Shown here: piece by piece, positions 1-11,316 of the stretch
Layout: every line of letters starts with the position of its first letter
How positions within the stretch are numbered: the first letter of the stretch is position 1
NCBI GenBank assembly: GCA_013339895.1
Contig: JABACO010000016.1
Span: 2,623,767 to 2,687,766 of the forward strand
Reading direction: 5' to 3'
From: Ephydatia muelleri
Lineage: Eukaryota; Porifera; Demospongiae; Spongillida; Spongillidae
DNA length: 64,000 bases
Position numbers and translations under genes: made by a program
Notes under the pieces: model-generated
Told to the model about the DNA's origin: nothing
Database searches by the model: none
Seen by the model: the letters and a program-made list of their open reading frames with translations, nothing else

Positions 1-479
1 ATTGTGTTTTGAAATGATAGTCCAATTAGCCTTTGGTTAGTTGATGCTCATTCTTATGGCATAATCATAGGTATTATGTGAAGCATACGTTGGGTGGATT
101 GGTTATGAAGTTGTACTGTTTAGGGTAGTCTGTTGCACTTAGCAGTGAATAAAGAAGGCCTACATTGATAGTTTGCTATAATTCGTTAGACTTCTAAGTT
201 TTATCAGTGTCTGCGTGACAATGGATTTTGGATGTTATGTTTAATGAAAGAATTATTAAATAAATAATTATTAATCAAAGTGGACCTATACAGAACAGCA
301 ACTGAAATCAGTTGCCAAACAGAAAACGAAACAAAGATTAAACAAAGATAGGGGGAGGATTTCAAACACAAGGAATAACTGTATGTTTAGAAACTAACAG
401 ATTTTTTCTTATAAGCTTTGAGCACACTAAGTGGTTGTCAACCATCTACTGTTCAAAGTGCTTGCCTTTCTGCTTATAG

Positions 480-3400
480 GTGGCGAAACGATTCGACAGC
501 TGCAGGTCCAGTCTGGAGCTCACATTGAGCTGTTCCGTGGAACCCAACCCAACCCCAATGAGAAGCTTTTCAATCTCAGGGGTAAGAATACCAACAAATA
601 GATAAGACAACTGTACGTAAGTGTTACACTGGGTGACGGAGGGGCTATTCTTCTCCCAGGACGAGAATCTATGGCTTTAAATATCACAAAGTATACTAAT
701 AAACAAATGAACACATTGAGCTGTGTTGGTTGGATTGGGATGATCTGACAGTTGCATACTTAATTTATGTCAGATCGACTTTTAAAATGTAATTTTGACA
801 TTGCGTAATTAGTGTAGTTTATAGTGGGTAGATACTAATGTCATATTAAGTCCACTTAAAACACTAATCTTTGTCTATTGTGGTACGGTCTGCTTTAAAA
901 TGCTTTGTATGAATTGTGGAGGGGGAAATTACTATCATCCTCACTTTGTATACTCTTGCACATTGCTGATATCCAGGTACTGCTCAACAAGTGGCCGTTG
1001 CCCAGCAACTGATCAGGCAAAAGTGTGATCTTGTAAGTTGCCTACTTTTACGAATGCAATAATGAGTTGAAAACACATCGTTTTAATGCAGGGACCAGGT
1101 GGATTCTCTGGTTCACCAACACCAGGGCAAGTTGTGGAATAGCCCAAGCTTTTGCGCACACTGATACTATACTTCTCTTTACAGCATGCCTTATCAAGCT
1201 ATGTTTGGTGGACCACAGCAATCGTATGGTCAGGGCTCCCCAGGCCCAGCGGCCAATCCATGGGCCCAGTATCCGTACCAGCAAGCATATGGGGCTGCAG
1301 CAGCAGCACAGGTTTGAGGATACATGTTGTGCTTTTGTTGACGTAACAAAACTTGCTTTACAAAAATACTTTCTTCTGTTTTCTTTGTTTGTTACTCCAG
1401 CAGCAACAGGGTGTGGATCCAAGTACGTTGATGGGTTGAGGGTTATTCTCTTTGGTGGGTAAGATCATGTCAGTTCTTACAAAATATTGCATGAGTACAT
1501 CAAATCTTTTTCATACTTGTAGAGGTACTAAAGACATGTCAAAACCCGAAGTTATTAGGTCTCCTACCTTTAACACTTTCAAATTACACTTAATTGAAAA
1601 TTTGACCCGTTATCATAAAATGTGGGCGTTTCCACTTGTGGATTAGAGTGGAAAAATCAATACACTATTTTGTACAGCATGTACAGCATGCTATTACATC
1701 CATAAACACATTACAATTATTAATAGTTATCGAATTGTCATATGGATATTGTTGTATTATATATGGGAAAGTTTCCGAGAAAAGGGACCTAGCGTGTATT
1801 ATAAAAAAGCATAATAAAAATGCCTTACGTTTGAAATGCTATAACTTCCGAAGGGTTAACGCTATCGTCTTCTATTTTCAGCACTTCATATTACACCATT
1901 TCTCTATGGTAAAATACTTTTTGGGATCTTGCACTTGCTCCTTGCCAGTATTGCAACGTTCGATACCCCACCGGGTTCAAACCCGCCATAACTTTCTGTA
2001 GGAGTAATGAAATCGCTTCAAATTCGGTATGTAGGTAGAGAGGTCCTATACCTATCGATTTGTTCTGTTCGTTAATTTTTATGCCATCTGTTACGGAGAT
2101 ACAGTTGAATAAACTACGTGCACGTTTTCCCGCTTGATTCGCGCCAATGTAATAATCCCCGCCTCCCCATACATTGAGCGGAGCGCAATTTGCCCAAATC
2201 ATTGGCGCAAAACGAGCGCGAAAATGTGCACGTAGTTTGTTCAACTGTATCTCCGTAACGGACTGCATAAAAATTAACGAACAGAACAAATAGATTGATA
2301 TAGGACCTCTCCACCTACAAACCGAATTTGAAGCGATTTGATTACTCCTACAGAAAGTTATGGTGGGTTTGAACCCCTTGGGGTATCGGACATCGCGATA
2401 CTGGCATGGAGCATGTTCAAGATCCCAAAATGTATTTTACCATAGAGAAATGGTGTAGTATAAAGTGCTGAAAATAGGAAGACGATAGCCGTAACCCTTC
2501 GGAAGTTATAGCATTTCAAACATAAGGCATTTTTATTATGCTTTTTTATAATACATGCTAGGTCCCTTTTCTCGGAAACTTTCCCATATGATATCTCATA
2601 AGACTTTTTGTAGCTGGGGTGTGAAGTTATACACAGATGGTTTTGATTGTGGTGCATTATGAATATCACTGAGTTGTGTTTGTTGCAACACTTTCACTTT
2701 AGAGTTATTGGGGTTTAGTTATTTTTATAATATCATTCCCTCTGTTTGGTGGGCACCATTATTGTAAAAATAACTAAACCCCAATAACTCTAAAGTGTTG
2801 CAACAAACACAACTCAGTGATATTCATAATGCACCACAATCAAAACCATCTATGTAAGCAATAACCTTATATGGAAGTAATGTTTGTTTAAAACCCCACA
2901 AAGCAAGCATCCTCTTGTATTTTGCCTAATAACTTAATAGCCCTCAGAGGTCCCGCCCAATATTTATTAAATCAGGTTGGCAAAGGTCAGCTGATGAAGC
3001 CAGTATAAATTTCATGATAGAAGTCGATGTCACTTTCATTCAAACTAAAATGCAAGTTGAGAATCATGAATCAACAATATCCATATGACAATTCGATAAC
3101 CATTAATAATTGTAATTGTAATGTGTTTATGGATGTAATAGCATGCTGTACAAAATAGTGTATTGATTTTTCCACACTCATCAACCCTCAATAATCTACA
3201 AGTGGAAACGCCCACATTTTATGATAACGGGTTAAATTTTCAATTAAGTGTAATTTGAAAGTGTTAAAGGTAGGAGACCTAATAACTTTGGGTTTTGACA
3301 TGTCTTTAGTACCTCTACAATGTGGCTAAGTATGAAAAAGATTTGATGTACTCGTGCAATATTTTGCGAGAACTGACATGATTTTACCCTGGTGGATGTT

Positions 3401-4189
3401 ACTCAGCTATACCAACTATAAGGAGAAGTATAGTGAAAACCGTGGTAATTTGTTTGCAAAACACTGACCTCAAACTGTTTACCGCGTTCCACATTTGGCC
3501 CCCCCCCCCCCCCCCCCCCCCCCCCCGACCAAGTAATATAGTTATGTGCGTGGTAGTTACATGTCAACGTTCCGCCTGATCTGTTTCCACCCTGTTAGAA
3601 TTTCTTTATTTCATACAATTATTATTAAAACCAATTCCAAACATTAAAAAGCAGGGGGAAAATTTAATGTCAACTACAACGGTTTCCATTGTAGTTTATA
3701 TGCATTGATATCTGTATTGTTAAAAATGACATGATTATTGCTTCCATTTGTAGCCCACCAGGCTGCATGGGCTGCTTATTACCAGCAATACCAGCAGCTG
3801 TATGCAGCCCAGGCTGCACAGGCACAGGCAGCCCAGACCCAAGCGCAGGGGCAGCAGCAGCCAGCACAGGGACAGCCAGGTATGCTAGAGGTGTGGCTAA
3901 GGGTAATGAAAGTAAAATGACTTCAGTTATAATAATAATTAAATTTTTTGTTTATTCTTATTGTACTAAGTCAAAACTTTGATAACAAGATCATGTTTCT
4001 AAATGCTGTGTTTCTTCATCAGGACAACCAGCTGCACATGGTGCTGGACAGCCCTCCCAGGCAACTGCTCAGGACTACCAAGCACAGTGGGCGGAGTACT
4101 ATCGTCAGCTTGGTTATGCTTACTATGGACAGCAGCAGCCTGGTGCTGGTCAACAGACTGGTGCTCCAGGAGTTGGTGGGGAACAATAG
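480..4189 (+). CDS. FUBP1: Far-upstream-element-binding protein (FUBP/KHSRP family), 3' part of gene
   Basis: Nuclear single-stranded nucleic-acid-binding protein family with four KH domains and a tyrosine-rich C-terminal tail that acts in transcription and RNA control. Seven exons join in phase: 480-581, 977-1032, 1092-1126, 1185-1311, 1401-1422, 3754-3879 and 4023-4189 (TAG stop). The first two encode the end of the last KH domain (GETIRQLQVQSGAHIEL, then KLFNLRG, then QQVAVAQQLIRQKCD). The rest is Gly/Pro/Gln/Ala-rich with three aromatic motifs: NPWAQYPYQQAYG, AAWAAYYQQYQQLY and AQWAEYYRQLGYAYYG, as in FUBP C-terminal repeats. The 5' part lies outside the window. One intron (1127-1184) uses a GC donor and another (1423-3753) is packed with foldback transposons, yet all exons stay open. 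Family assignment is firm. Which vertebrate paralogue it matches is not decided; the symbol stands for the family. Confidence 0.9.
1127..1184 (+). other. GC-AG intron of 58 bp in the FUBP gene
   Basis: The exon before it must end at AGG (1124-1126) for the frame to join the next exon at 1185. The donor is then GCAAGT, the usual form of minor GC-AG introns, and the acceptor is ACAG. Using the nearby GT at 1131 or 1134 would break the frame of the well-conserved following exon (MPYQAMFGGPQQ). Confidence 0.75.
1760..2592. mobile_element. Inner foldback element nested in the 1457-3389 element
   Basis: Nearly the whole segment is a giant hairpin: 1760-2150 is the reverse complement of about 2190-2590. 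Ends read ATATGGGAAAGTTTCCGAG and its complement. A core with TTTGTTCTGTTCGTTAATTT and CCGTTACGGAGATACAG recurs in the elements near 15.1-15.9 kb and 55.6-56.4 kb, so these are diverged copies of one family. No coding capacity is seen; long open frames across it come from the symmetry. Confidence 0.75.
2635..2851. repeat. Hairpin, about 95-bp arms
   Basis: AGATGGTTTTGATTGTGGTG at 2635 is repeated in inverted form up to 2851. The arms are close to perfect, with a loop of roughly 25 bases. It sits between the inner foldback element and the right arm of the outer one. Confidence 0.75.
3499..3526. repeat. Poly-C tract (28 bases)
   Basis: Uninterrupted C homopolymer inside the FUBP intron. Similar C or G runs occur at 34930-34945, 48906-48925, 52982-52995, 53333-53354 and 54927-54944. 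Exact lengths may be affected by sequencing. Confidence 0.9.
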
Positions 4190-7100
4190 GTATGATTTGG
4201 GTTCAGCACTATTTTAGTTTTATTATTCAATTGCATTGGTGGGGTCATTATTTATTTTCTTTCACTATTCTCGCCATTTCTTCCTGTTGTAGTGACCTCA
4301 TAAATTCTGCTGGGCATATCTTATTTGCTGTATGATGCTTTGCTGTTAACTGTTGGACTTACCCTCTTCCATCACATCTGCTATGACTTGTGTGTATTGT
4401 TCCTACCCCCACCCCACCCTTCCCATTATTTTCCTCTTCAGATCAAATGTATTTGTAGTGCATTGTGTATTCTTTTGTCTATCTCGTAAGACTTTTTTTT
4501 TTTGTAGCTGGGGTGTGAAGTTTAAATTTAGGAAGTGCGATGCTATGTGCTGCTTTTAATGCTGCTGATGCATTCATCTTGTGCAATGCATTTCTTCTGC
4601 GATTTGCTTGTCTTCTTTAAACTCATTCTTGGTGTTGAATTGGTTTTATCTTTGTCAGTTTGACATTGGTCCATAGAACACACCCACTAATGGCCCTGTG
4701 ACTTGGCGTTTTAAGGCACAACCTGTCTGCCAGTGCTCAAGGTGATTTTATCAGACAAGGCATTTGTATGGAAGTATGCATTCGTATTACCATGCATCAT
4801 TGCAGTTGTTAACCATATAGCCATCCTCATGCGTGCCATTGCTTGTTTTTGGAGTGCTTATTAAACTGCGTGCATAGGGTGTTTCTTCTTTCCAAGCGTG
4901 TTCTTTGCTGTTGCGTTTTTGAATGAGTGATATGTCAAATTATTAAGTATATCTTATTGCTATGGTTACAGATATGAGGCGACGTTTGGGGGGCCTGCTG
5001 GCTCTGTAAAGGTAAACAGTTCTTGATGATTCCGCCTTGCCATATGGTGCATACAAATGCATATTTCATGGTGCGTGCCATGAAGACAGATTCTGTGTTT
5101 TTTTTTATTGTAGTTTTTAAACATTAGAATTTTTAAAAAGTAATGAATAAGTCTCCGTGTCTTGTTTGAATGATTTCCCGCACCAGATATATTGTTAAGC
5201 TTCTTGTGGCTGATAGTTGTGCAGGATTGTAACTCCTGAGCTTCATACACCTGCAGATTCTTGGTCGCAAGTACTGCAGCAAACAAGAACCGCACTTAAC
5301 TCTGTGTTTTGTTCATTGAAATTTTGTTTTTTTGAAAAATGTTACATTGATGCGCATGCCCGAGTAGTAACCAGCGTGTTAATCAATGTAAGGTTGCGTA
5401 ATTGGCTCCTCTTGTACCATCGTGTTGCGACTGTTGATATTAAATTAGATGGCTTGGAAATAACTCTGTACATGTACATCAACGCGGATATAACCAGGTA
5501 TGGCATAATACCGGGTGAAGGCATACATGTGTCTTTAGCGGCGAAGATCAGTGATTCGAAGTATAAGATAAGACGTTCCTGATGACTGGTGAAACCGTGT
5601 GGCTAAAGTTCAGAAGCGAATGGAGACAGTGTTATGAGATGAGGCTTCCCACAAAAACACCTGATTTAGGTGGGGACTTGCTAGATGTCATACATGCTCG
5701 GCGGGCATGGCTGCTTTAGAGTTCTTGTTACACCCTTCAGCGTAAAATTTCAAGTATTACAATCTCGTTCCAATTCCAGACTCTTCCCTTCATTCCAAGC
5801 GTGTGGGAGTACACATGCTTTCAAGCTATTTCTTTGTTTTAAACAGTTTCAGCGGACCCAATGGCTGTTAATATTGGCATCACGTTGGCGCTATTAATAG
5901 CAGCCATCGATAGGATCGCAGCAGCTAACGGTTAGGACCTGTATATAACATTGCAATGTTTTAAAAAATATTGCATTTCTTTTTTAACGCTGGTTGTACG
6001 CCTAACATCGACGTTCCACGACCGTTCCAATTACGCGCGTGATCGCACGATACGGTGGCCGATAAAGTTATCGTTCTGATGCTTCATTAGCATTGTGGAC
6101 GACTTGGGTTTATTGAAGTTGATAAGTTAATAAACCACACGAAGTGCATCGTGTGAGGCAAGCCTGCAGAGCATAAATTTGACAATGGCTTGAAATCCAG
6201 AGGCCTTGAACTTAATTGGGTTGATTATCAGTAGCTGGCATGGAATGACATGAATTGGATCGTTTCCGAAAGGGACATAAATTTTGTTTGATATTCTATA
6301 GTCTGAAATGTCCTCTATACGGTGCGTCTTACGCACTGAGAATAGGATATCTGTCATGGCTCTAAGCTCTTTTTTTGCGGATGGATTACGTCATGGCTCT
6401 GAATGTTTAATTACCATACATTACACATGCGCTTTCAAGCCATATAAAATATACACATGCTTTCAAGCCATACATTTGCGTTTACTGGATTTCTCAATTG
6501 AAAATGTGTTGGGCGTAAGTGAACCCGTTTTAACATACATTGTATGGCATACATTACACAAACCAGGCTGATGATATTCTCGTCCCCAGACCCACTTGCG
6601 CTGTACTTTTGGGGAACCAATCAGATTAAAGGTATGCAATAATAATTACATATCTTCGAGAGGTTCATTAGGAATTCGGGACGGGTGACATAGACAGTTA
6701 TTCTATGACACATGGGCCGACTTGCCAGCTTTTACGGTGTACACCCCCTGTGTGTGGCATGCTCGGCAAGTACACGTATAGCTCCGTAACACGGTTTTAC
6801 CTGCCGTTGTTGGGACCAACTGCACGAGGCAGTAGCTGGCGCTAATCGATTAACGGTACGCGCTGTTGACTACTTATTTTCAACACTCTATGTTGTCTTC
6901 CAGACCCACGTACGCAGCTGCGGGTGGAATACAGCGGTGATGTAACCACCCGCAGCTGCGTATCGTTGGGTCTGGGTACGAGGCTGAGCGCACACTCTCA
7001 CACCACACATCGTCACATGCACTGACGTGCATTCTATTCCATTTAACTGCATGTTTGTGTGCACTTTTTAGGGCCTGCTGCTGGAAATTGATGTATATTG

Positions 7101-7503
7101 GTTTCTGTACTCTCTTGAGTTTTGCCTTGCATAGGTTGAGTTTCCCATATAAATGGTTCTTGAAACATGATATAGAGCCCTCACATGTACATAGGTACGT
7201 GTACATGCAGCGTCCCATAGGATTGGCCCACTGTACATGCATTGCATTCCCATCCCTACGAAATTTTGGGTTAGTTGCGTGGATTCTTCACGGCGGCCCT
7301 CCTCCTCCCTTAATTTGTTTTAGAGAGGGAGTAGCTTTGTAACAAACAGGAGTGTTGGTAAGCCCTGCCTATAGGCTAGTTCCATTTAGACATTCTGTTT
7401 CGTTGTATACATTCGTGTTAATAAGTGGGAGGGAAACTGCATAAGTGCCTGGTAAAATGTAATTTTATTATTAATTTAATTATTATTTTATTTATTTATA
7501 TAG
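4190..7503. other. FUBP 3' flank and intergenic DNA, no gene recognised
   Basis: The first part should hold the FUBP 3' untranslated region. A GTATGA directly after the stop and an acceptor-like TTACAG before 4973 make a spliced 3'UTR possible. A block at 4483-4521 repeats one at 2595-2631 (TAAGACTTT then TGTAGCTGGGGTGTGAAG). No open frame here resembles a protein I know. Confidence 0.5.
6878..6985. repeat. GC-rich inverted repeat, possible transposon terminus
   Basis: CCAGACCCACGTACGCAGCT from 6900 pairs with a copy ending at 6975, loop about 18 bases. A related terminus-like string, TCTCGTCCCCAGACCCA, occurs at 6578-6594 in direct orientation and in inverted form at the right end (GGGTCTGGGTACGAGG). 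The 6578-6985 interval could therefore be a small inverted-repeat transposon. Confidence 0.5.
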
Positions 7504-7951
7504 GGTTATACAGCTGCGTACTTGCCCGCATCTGATTGTTTCAGAAGTATAAGTGAAAACAAACTTGGTCTGTTACGAGCTGAGTTGCTGCCTTCATCTG
7601 ATCAGACAACAAAAGCACTCGAAGAGCAATTGATCGTAACAAATATTCAGTTGTGTGCATCAGAACAGAGGACAGAAGCTCTTGAGAGAGACTTTGAGGA
7701 CACGAAATATGAATTGAATACTTTTGGACATAGAATAAGGGCAATGAAGTCAGTTGGAAAACATAAATAGTAAACTGCTTGCCTTTGAACAGAGAACAGG
7801 CACTCTTGAAGTGAAGTTAGAAGAGCTTTGGATTAAACAGGAGGCTTCTGTAATTATTCGTATCGATGTTAGATATGTTGGGTGTTCTCTTTCCCAGTCT
7901 AAAGACATTTTGATAAATTCCATGCGAAAAGAAACCAGCACCGGATTTTGA
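7504..7951 (+). pseudogene. Coiled-coil exon, frameshifted
   Basis: An acceptor-like ATATAG precedes 7504, and the frame is open to a stop at 7768-7770. It encodes a charged helical segment (TTKALEEQLIVTN, EQRTEALERDFEDTKYELN). The helix pattern continues in the next frame from about 7754 (LLAFEQRTGTLEVKLEELW) to 7951, right before a strong donor, GTAAGT. One lost or gained base near 7750 would explain this. The repeated EQRTxxLE heptads resemble the coiled coil of the kinase gene at 46.7 kb in style, but I cannot show common origin. It is either a decayed exon or an assembly error. Confidence 0.5.
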
Positions 7952-8029
7952 GTAAGTAATGGACTCCTATAGGAAGGCAATGTTATATATGTTCACTGAT
8001 CACGATGTGCTCAGCTACCATAATAAGCA

Positions 8030-9300
8030 CATGAGTTTTTTTAAACAGGCTCTTTGCCTGTACCGATTGCATCAGAACTTAAGAGGTAAATCTACATGTG
8101 TTAAATAGATGAAAGTCAGTGACTAAAGTATCCCAAATGCTGACTAACAGAGAAAGACAGTGAATTTGAATTTACTAATTTGCTTGATCATTTTCTGTAT
8201 GCTTTCTTTTGCAAGTCACACTGTTGCATTGTTCAACAGCTACGTACCAAAGTCCAGTAGCTTCAAGCACAAACATACCAACTAATTTTTGTATGTGAAT
8301 TTATACTCTCAATAGAACATATTGTATGAATGATCTCACATTTTCAGCCTTCTAGGAGGATTGGGCACTGAAATGACACAATCCCATTATCACTATAGCA
8401 GACAGCAAAATTATTAAAATTCAATCATCATGTGTACACGTATTGCGTTATGGTTATTAATAAATTATTGTTACATACATTGGAGATGATGGAGTTGCAG
8501 GCAGAGCAATAAGAAACTGAACCCATGATTTTTTATGGTGCACATAATTGTGTACACAGGGTTGTGTATTTTGGCTGCATCAGAGATGATACACTTTTCT
8601 ACCTGGGGTGGGAGGAGGGGAGAGGGAGGGGAGTTAGGGAGAGTGGGAGGAAAGTGGGAGGGAGAGAGGGAGCTCGAGGGAGAGAAAGATTCAAACACTA
8701 CTATTCCAGGCACCCATCTGAATACATTGTAATAGCAATCAGAGGCATGCTTGTATGTCTATTTTTAGATGTTATGTGTTCTCTTGATCAGCAAGAATGG
8801 GAAACCAATACGTAAGGAACTCACTCATCCGAGTAAATTAAAAGTTATTGCTGATAGCTGCAGCGACCATGTGCATGATATCACATGGTGTCAACTACAG
8901 CACCAGTTTTCAAAACTGGTTCTTTACTTGTGCCGATAGTGTCAAGACTTACAAAGGCATAAATCATTGTCTTGAATGTTCCATATTCATAGGTGGTTAC
9001 TAAAAAACTGTTTGTTTAACAAAAAAAAGAAAAGAAAAAAAACACTTTGTGCTTGAATGTGTTTTTCTCTTGCAGGAAGTTCCTGGTTGCACAGCCGCGT
9101 TCACAAGTCCAATAGCTTCAACAGACTTACCAACTATAATCTTGGTGTGTGAATTTAGTTACTAAACCCTCAATAATTGTTTTCTTATTATCTCCTAACC
9201 TTGTATGGAAGAATGGGTACTGAAATGACAAAGCATGTCAACACCCACCACCACTAGAGGTTCTCAAGCAGGCATCAAAGTGTTAATTATACTGGGTGTT
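8030..9300 (+). repeat. Diverged tandem duplication (period about 860 bp) with exon-like blocks
   Basis: 8030-8400 and 8890-9260 are related. Both hold a GCC(T/A)GTxCCGAT-type block (8049-8090 and 8911-8960), followed by a block encoding SPVAS..NIPT or SPIASTDLPT (about 8245-8295 and 9076-9142). Later strings, ACTGAAATGACA and CACCA, also match. The blocks look like exons: an acceptor CAG lies before 8049 and 9076. The splice sites and frames no longer join consistently, so I read this as a degenerate gene segment. Confidence 0.45.
8604..8693. repeat. Purine-rich (GGGA/GAGG) tract
   Basis: About 90 bases of almost only G and A on the + strand, giving imperfect GGGAG repeats. No coding meaning is evident. 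Confidence 0.8.
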
Positions 9301-10016
9301 TACAAATGAAGGCAATGGTACATAAATCAGGTTTGAAATTAATTAATGCTTGATTTATTTTATATGCATTACAGTATTTAGGCAAATACTATCATATTCT
9401 ATTATATTAATTAGATTGCTGTAACCTGTTAAGTAATTATATAAATACCTTTATAAATGAATACATTCTATTCCAAGTTATTCAAGAGTAAGGTTAGTAC
9501 TCATTAATATTAATAGTTATGCATAAGTAGTGCAAGATATAGTGGAATAGGCAGGTCCAATAGTAAGTTATTATTCATTTAAAATGTATTGCGCGATAAC
9601 TAATTCTAATATGCAGTTCTAGTAAATTTATTATGAAATGAGGGTAAAGACTACCGTATGATTGCATTTATGTGATAGTGAGTTATTGAAAGTCAAAGTC
9701 CATTAAATCGTTGTATTTTAGTGTTTCCAAGTTTGATTTGTTGTTTAGTATATTTACTAATTAAATTTAATAGTATTTCAAACATTTGTTTCACATTAAT
9801 GTTTAATTTATATATCGCATAAATAATTTGATTTAATCTTTAAATCTATTAATAGTAATCAGATTTATTAATAACACAGTTCACATATGTCTAACTGTAT
9901 ACCCATAGATTTTAATTCTGTTATAAAATTATATTCATTTAAAACTGTTGCCTTCATTTGCAAACCATGTATAATTCAATCCCATGAACATGCATATATG
10001 CTGGTGCTAGTTGTAG

Positions 10017-11092
10017 AGGTATGCCTGAAAAAGGAGTGCATGCAGGTCCTCCATGCAATTCTTCTTCAAACTTGCCAGTGATATCCAATGTCCAGAATCC
10101 AAGGTGCCTGGCCATCTCATATGATCCTATCCATGGTCAGAGCAAACGACAGGGCTTCTATGTGCCAGGTGAGTGGCAGGGGGTGAGTGGTACAGGTATT
10201 GCAATGTGAAACATGAGCATGTCTGAAGCATTTGAAGAAGTTACTATGCAAGCCAGGTAATTGTTCCAGACCACACATTTCCTAAGAACCTTGCAACACT
10301 TTTTGGATGGTGCTGTAATATCATAACCAAGGTAACCGAATGACCATCTATTTGCACAGCGTTATCATAAGGTAAATGTCACATTATGTAACCTCGAAGT
10401 GTCCTGGCGACATTGTAGGTTCAACTCTAAGTGCTTCATTCCATATATCGAAGCAGAGTCAGCGAGTTCACGTCTTTAGCATGGACACAGACATATGCAG
10501 ATTGCATTGGTTATGATCCATCATCATCCAGCCATACCGTGCTTAGTGGCTGTGAAATAGTATCTCTGTGCAGAATTGCATGGGTCATGCCTACCAGCAA
10601 TCTGAAGTGGTAGGGTTGCACAATAATTAAAACACTTGATGGTAATTGCAAATAGAGCTCCCCAGCTATCCTCTTCCTTTTTATAGAAAGTGCCCTTCAG
10701 TTGCTAAGTTTCTAGCACTGGGAAAATTTAACCACATTGAAACAAGCATTCTGCTCCAGATTTAAGACATTTTGGCTTCAGCAACTTGGGCAGCACATGT
10801 AGAGAATATGTAGCCAATGATACGATGCAAGTGCCTGGAGCTGGGCTGAGTTTGTGTGCCAATGGCTGTTGAAACCGATGGAAACTGGGGCAAGGAAGAA
10901 AGTACAGGTACACTACCTCTTGATTGTATTTGCCCTAGCCATTAGTCATCTCCACATTCATCTGCAGGACATATGACTTTACGTATTAAAAAGTTGAACT
11001 TGATCATAGTACGGTTCACTGCAGTGCTTGGACTATTAGGCGTGGTTCTTGCCATCTCTGTCTCTTTTGGACTGTGGTTAAGCATCTTGTAA
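10017..11092 (+). CDS. 3' end of an unidentified gene with C-terminal transmembrane helix
   Basis: Two exons join in phase. 10017-10168 lies between TTGTAG and GTGAGT and encodes a Cys/Asn/Pro-containing stretch ending ISYDPIHGQSKRQGFYVPG. 10968-11092 follows CTGCAG and ends in TAA. The second exon encodes a basic start (MTLRIKKLN) followed by one hydrophobic helix (VRFTAVLGLLGVVLAISVSF) and a four-residue tail. This would suit a single-pass tail-anchored or type I membrane protein whose upstream part I cannot identify. Upstream exons must exist because 10017 starts in phase. No family was recognised. Confidence rests on splice-site quality and on the junction restoring glycine in frame. Confidence 0.5.
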
Positions 11093-11206
11093 TATTCATT
11101 TTGTATTATTGATGGTGTATGTAATTAGTTTATAATTGTATTGTAACACACCTTTTCTACAACCACTGTGATAAAAAGGGCACTAATAATATTCTTTTTG
11201 TCATAG

Positions 11207-11316
11207 ATTGTGCAGGAATGAATAATGGTGACTGTATTAAGGTTATTAAAAGTACAGCGACACGTGCTCACCAAAAGTATAACAAACACCTCACAGCGCT
11301 GAAAGAGAATGGATAG
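11207..11316 (+). CDS. Possible alternative last exon, soluble C-terminus
   Basis: The exon follows TTTTTGTCATAG and is open for 35 residues to a TAG stop (CAGMNNGDCIKVIKSTATRA, then HQKYNKHLTALKENG). Its leading phase (two bases) fits the donor at 10169 just as the 10968 exon does. A transcript skipping 10968-11092 would therefore replace the membrane helix by a hydrophilic, basic tail. This is inferred from phase and splice signals only. It could also belong to another gene. Confidence 0.35.

Larger units (their letters stand above)
1457..3389. mobile_element. Foldback transposon with long inverted arms, in FUBP intron
   Basis: The ends are inverted copies (left GGGTAAGATCATGTCAGTTC; right end ACTGACATGATTTTACCC). 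Arms of about 300 bases pair between 1457-1757 and 3063-3389. The element is flanked by TGGT at 1453-1456 and 3390-3393, a likely 4-bp target duplication. It carries no transposase and holds two further inverted repeats. The element at 13838-14866 has the same termini and also a 4-bp duplication, so the two form one family. The superfamily cannot be named from the sequence alone. Confidence 0.8.

Noticed and set aside
1891-2669. Open frames of 66-132 codons inside the foldback element
   Set aside because: Both strands show mirror-image frames with the same peptides (KVSEKRDLACIIKKHNKNAL), which is what a palindrome gives by chance.
4973-5011. Extra FUBP exon between TTACAG and GTAAAC
   Set aside because: Splice signals are good, but it would lie after the stop codon. 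No coding role can be shown, so at most it is an untranslated exon.
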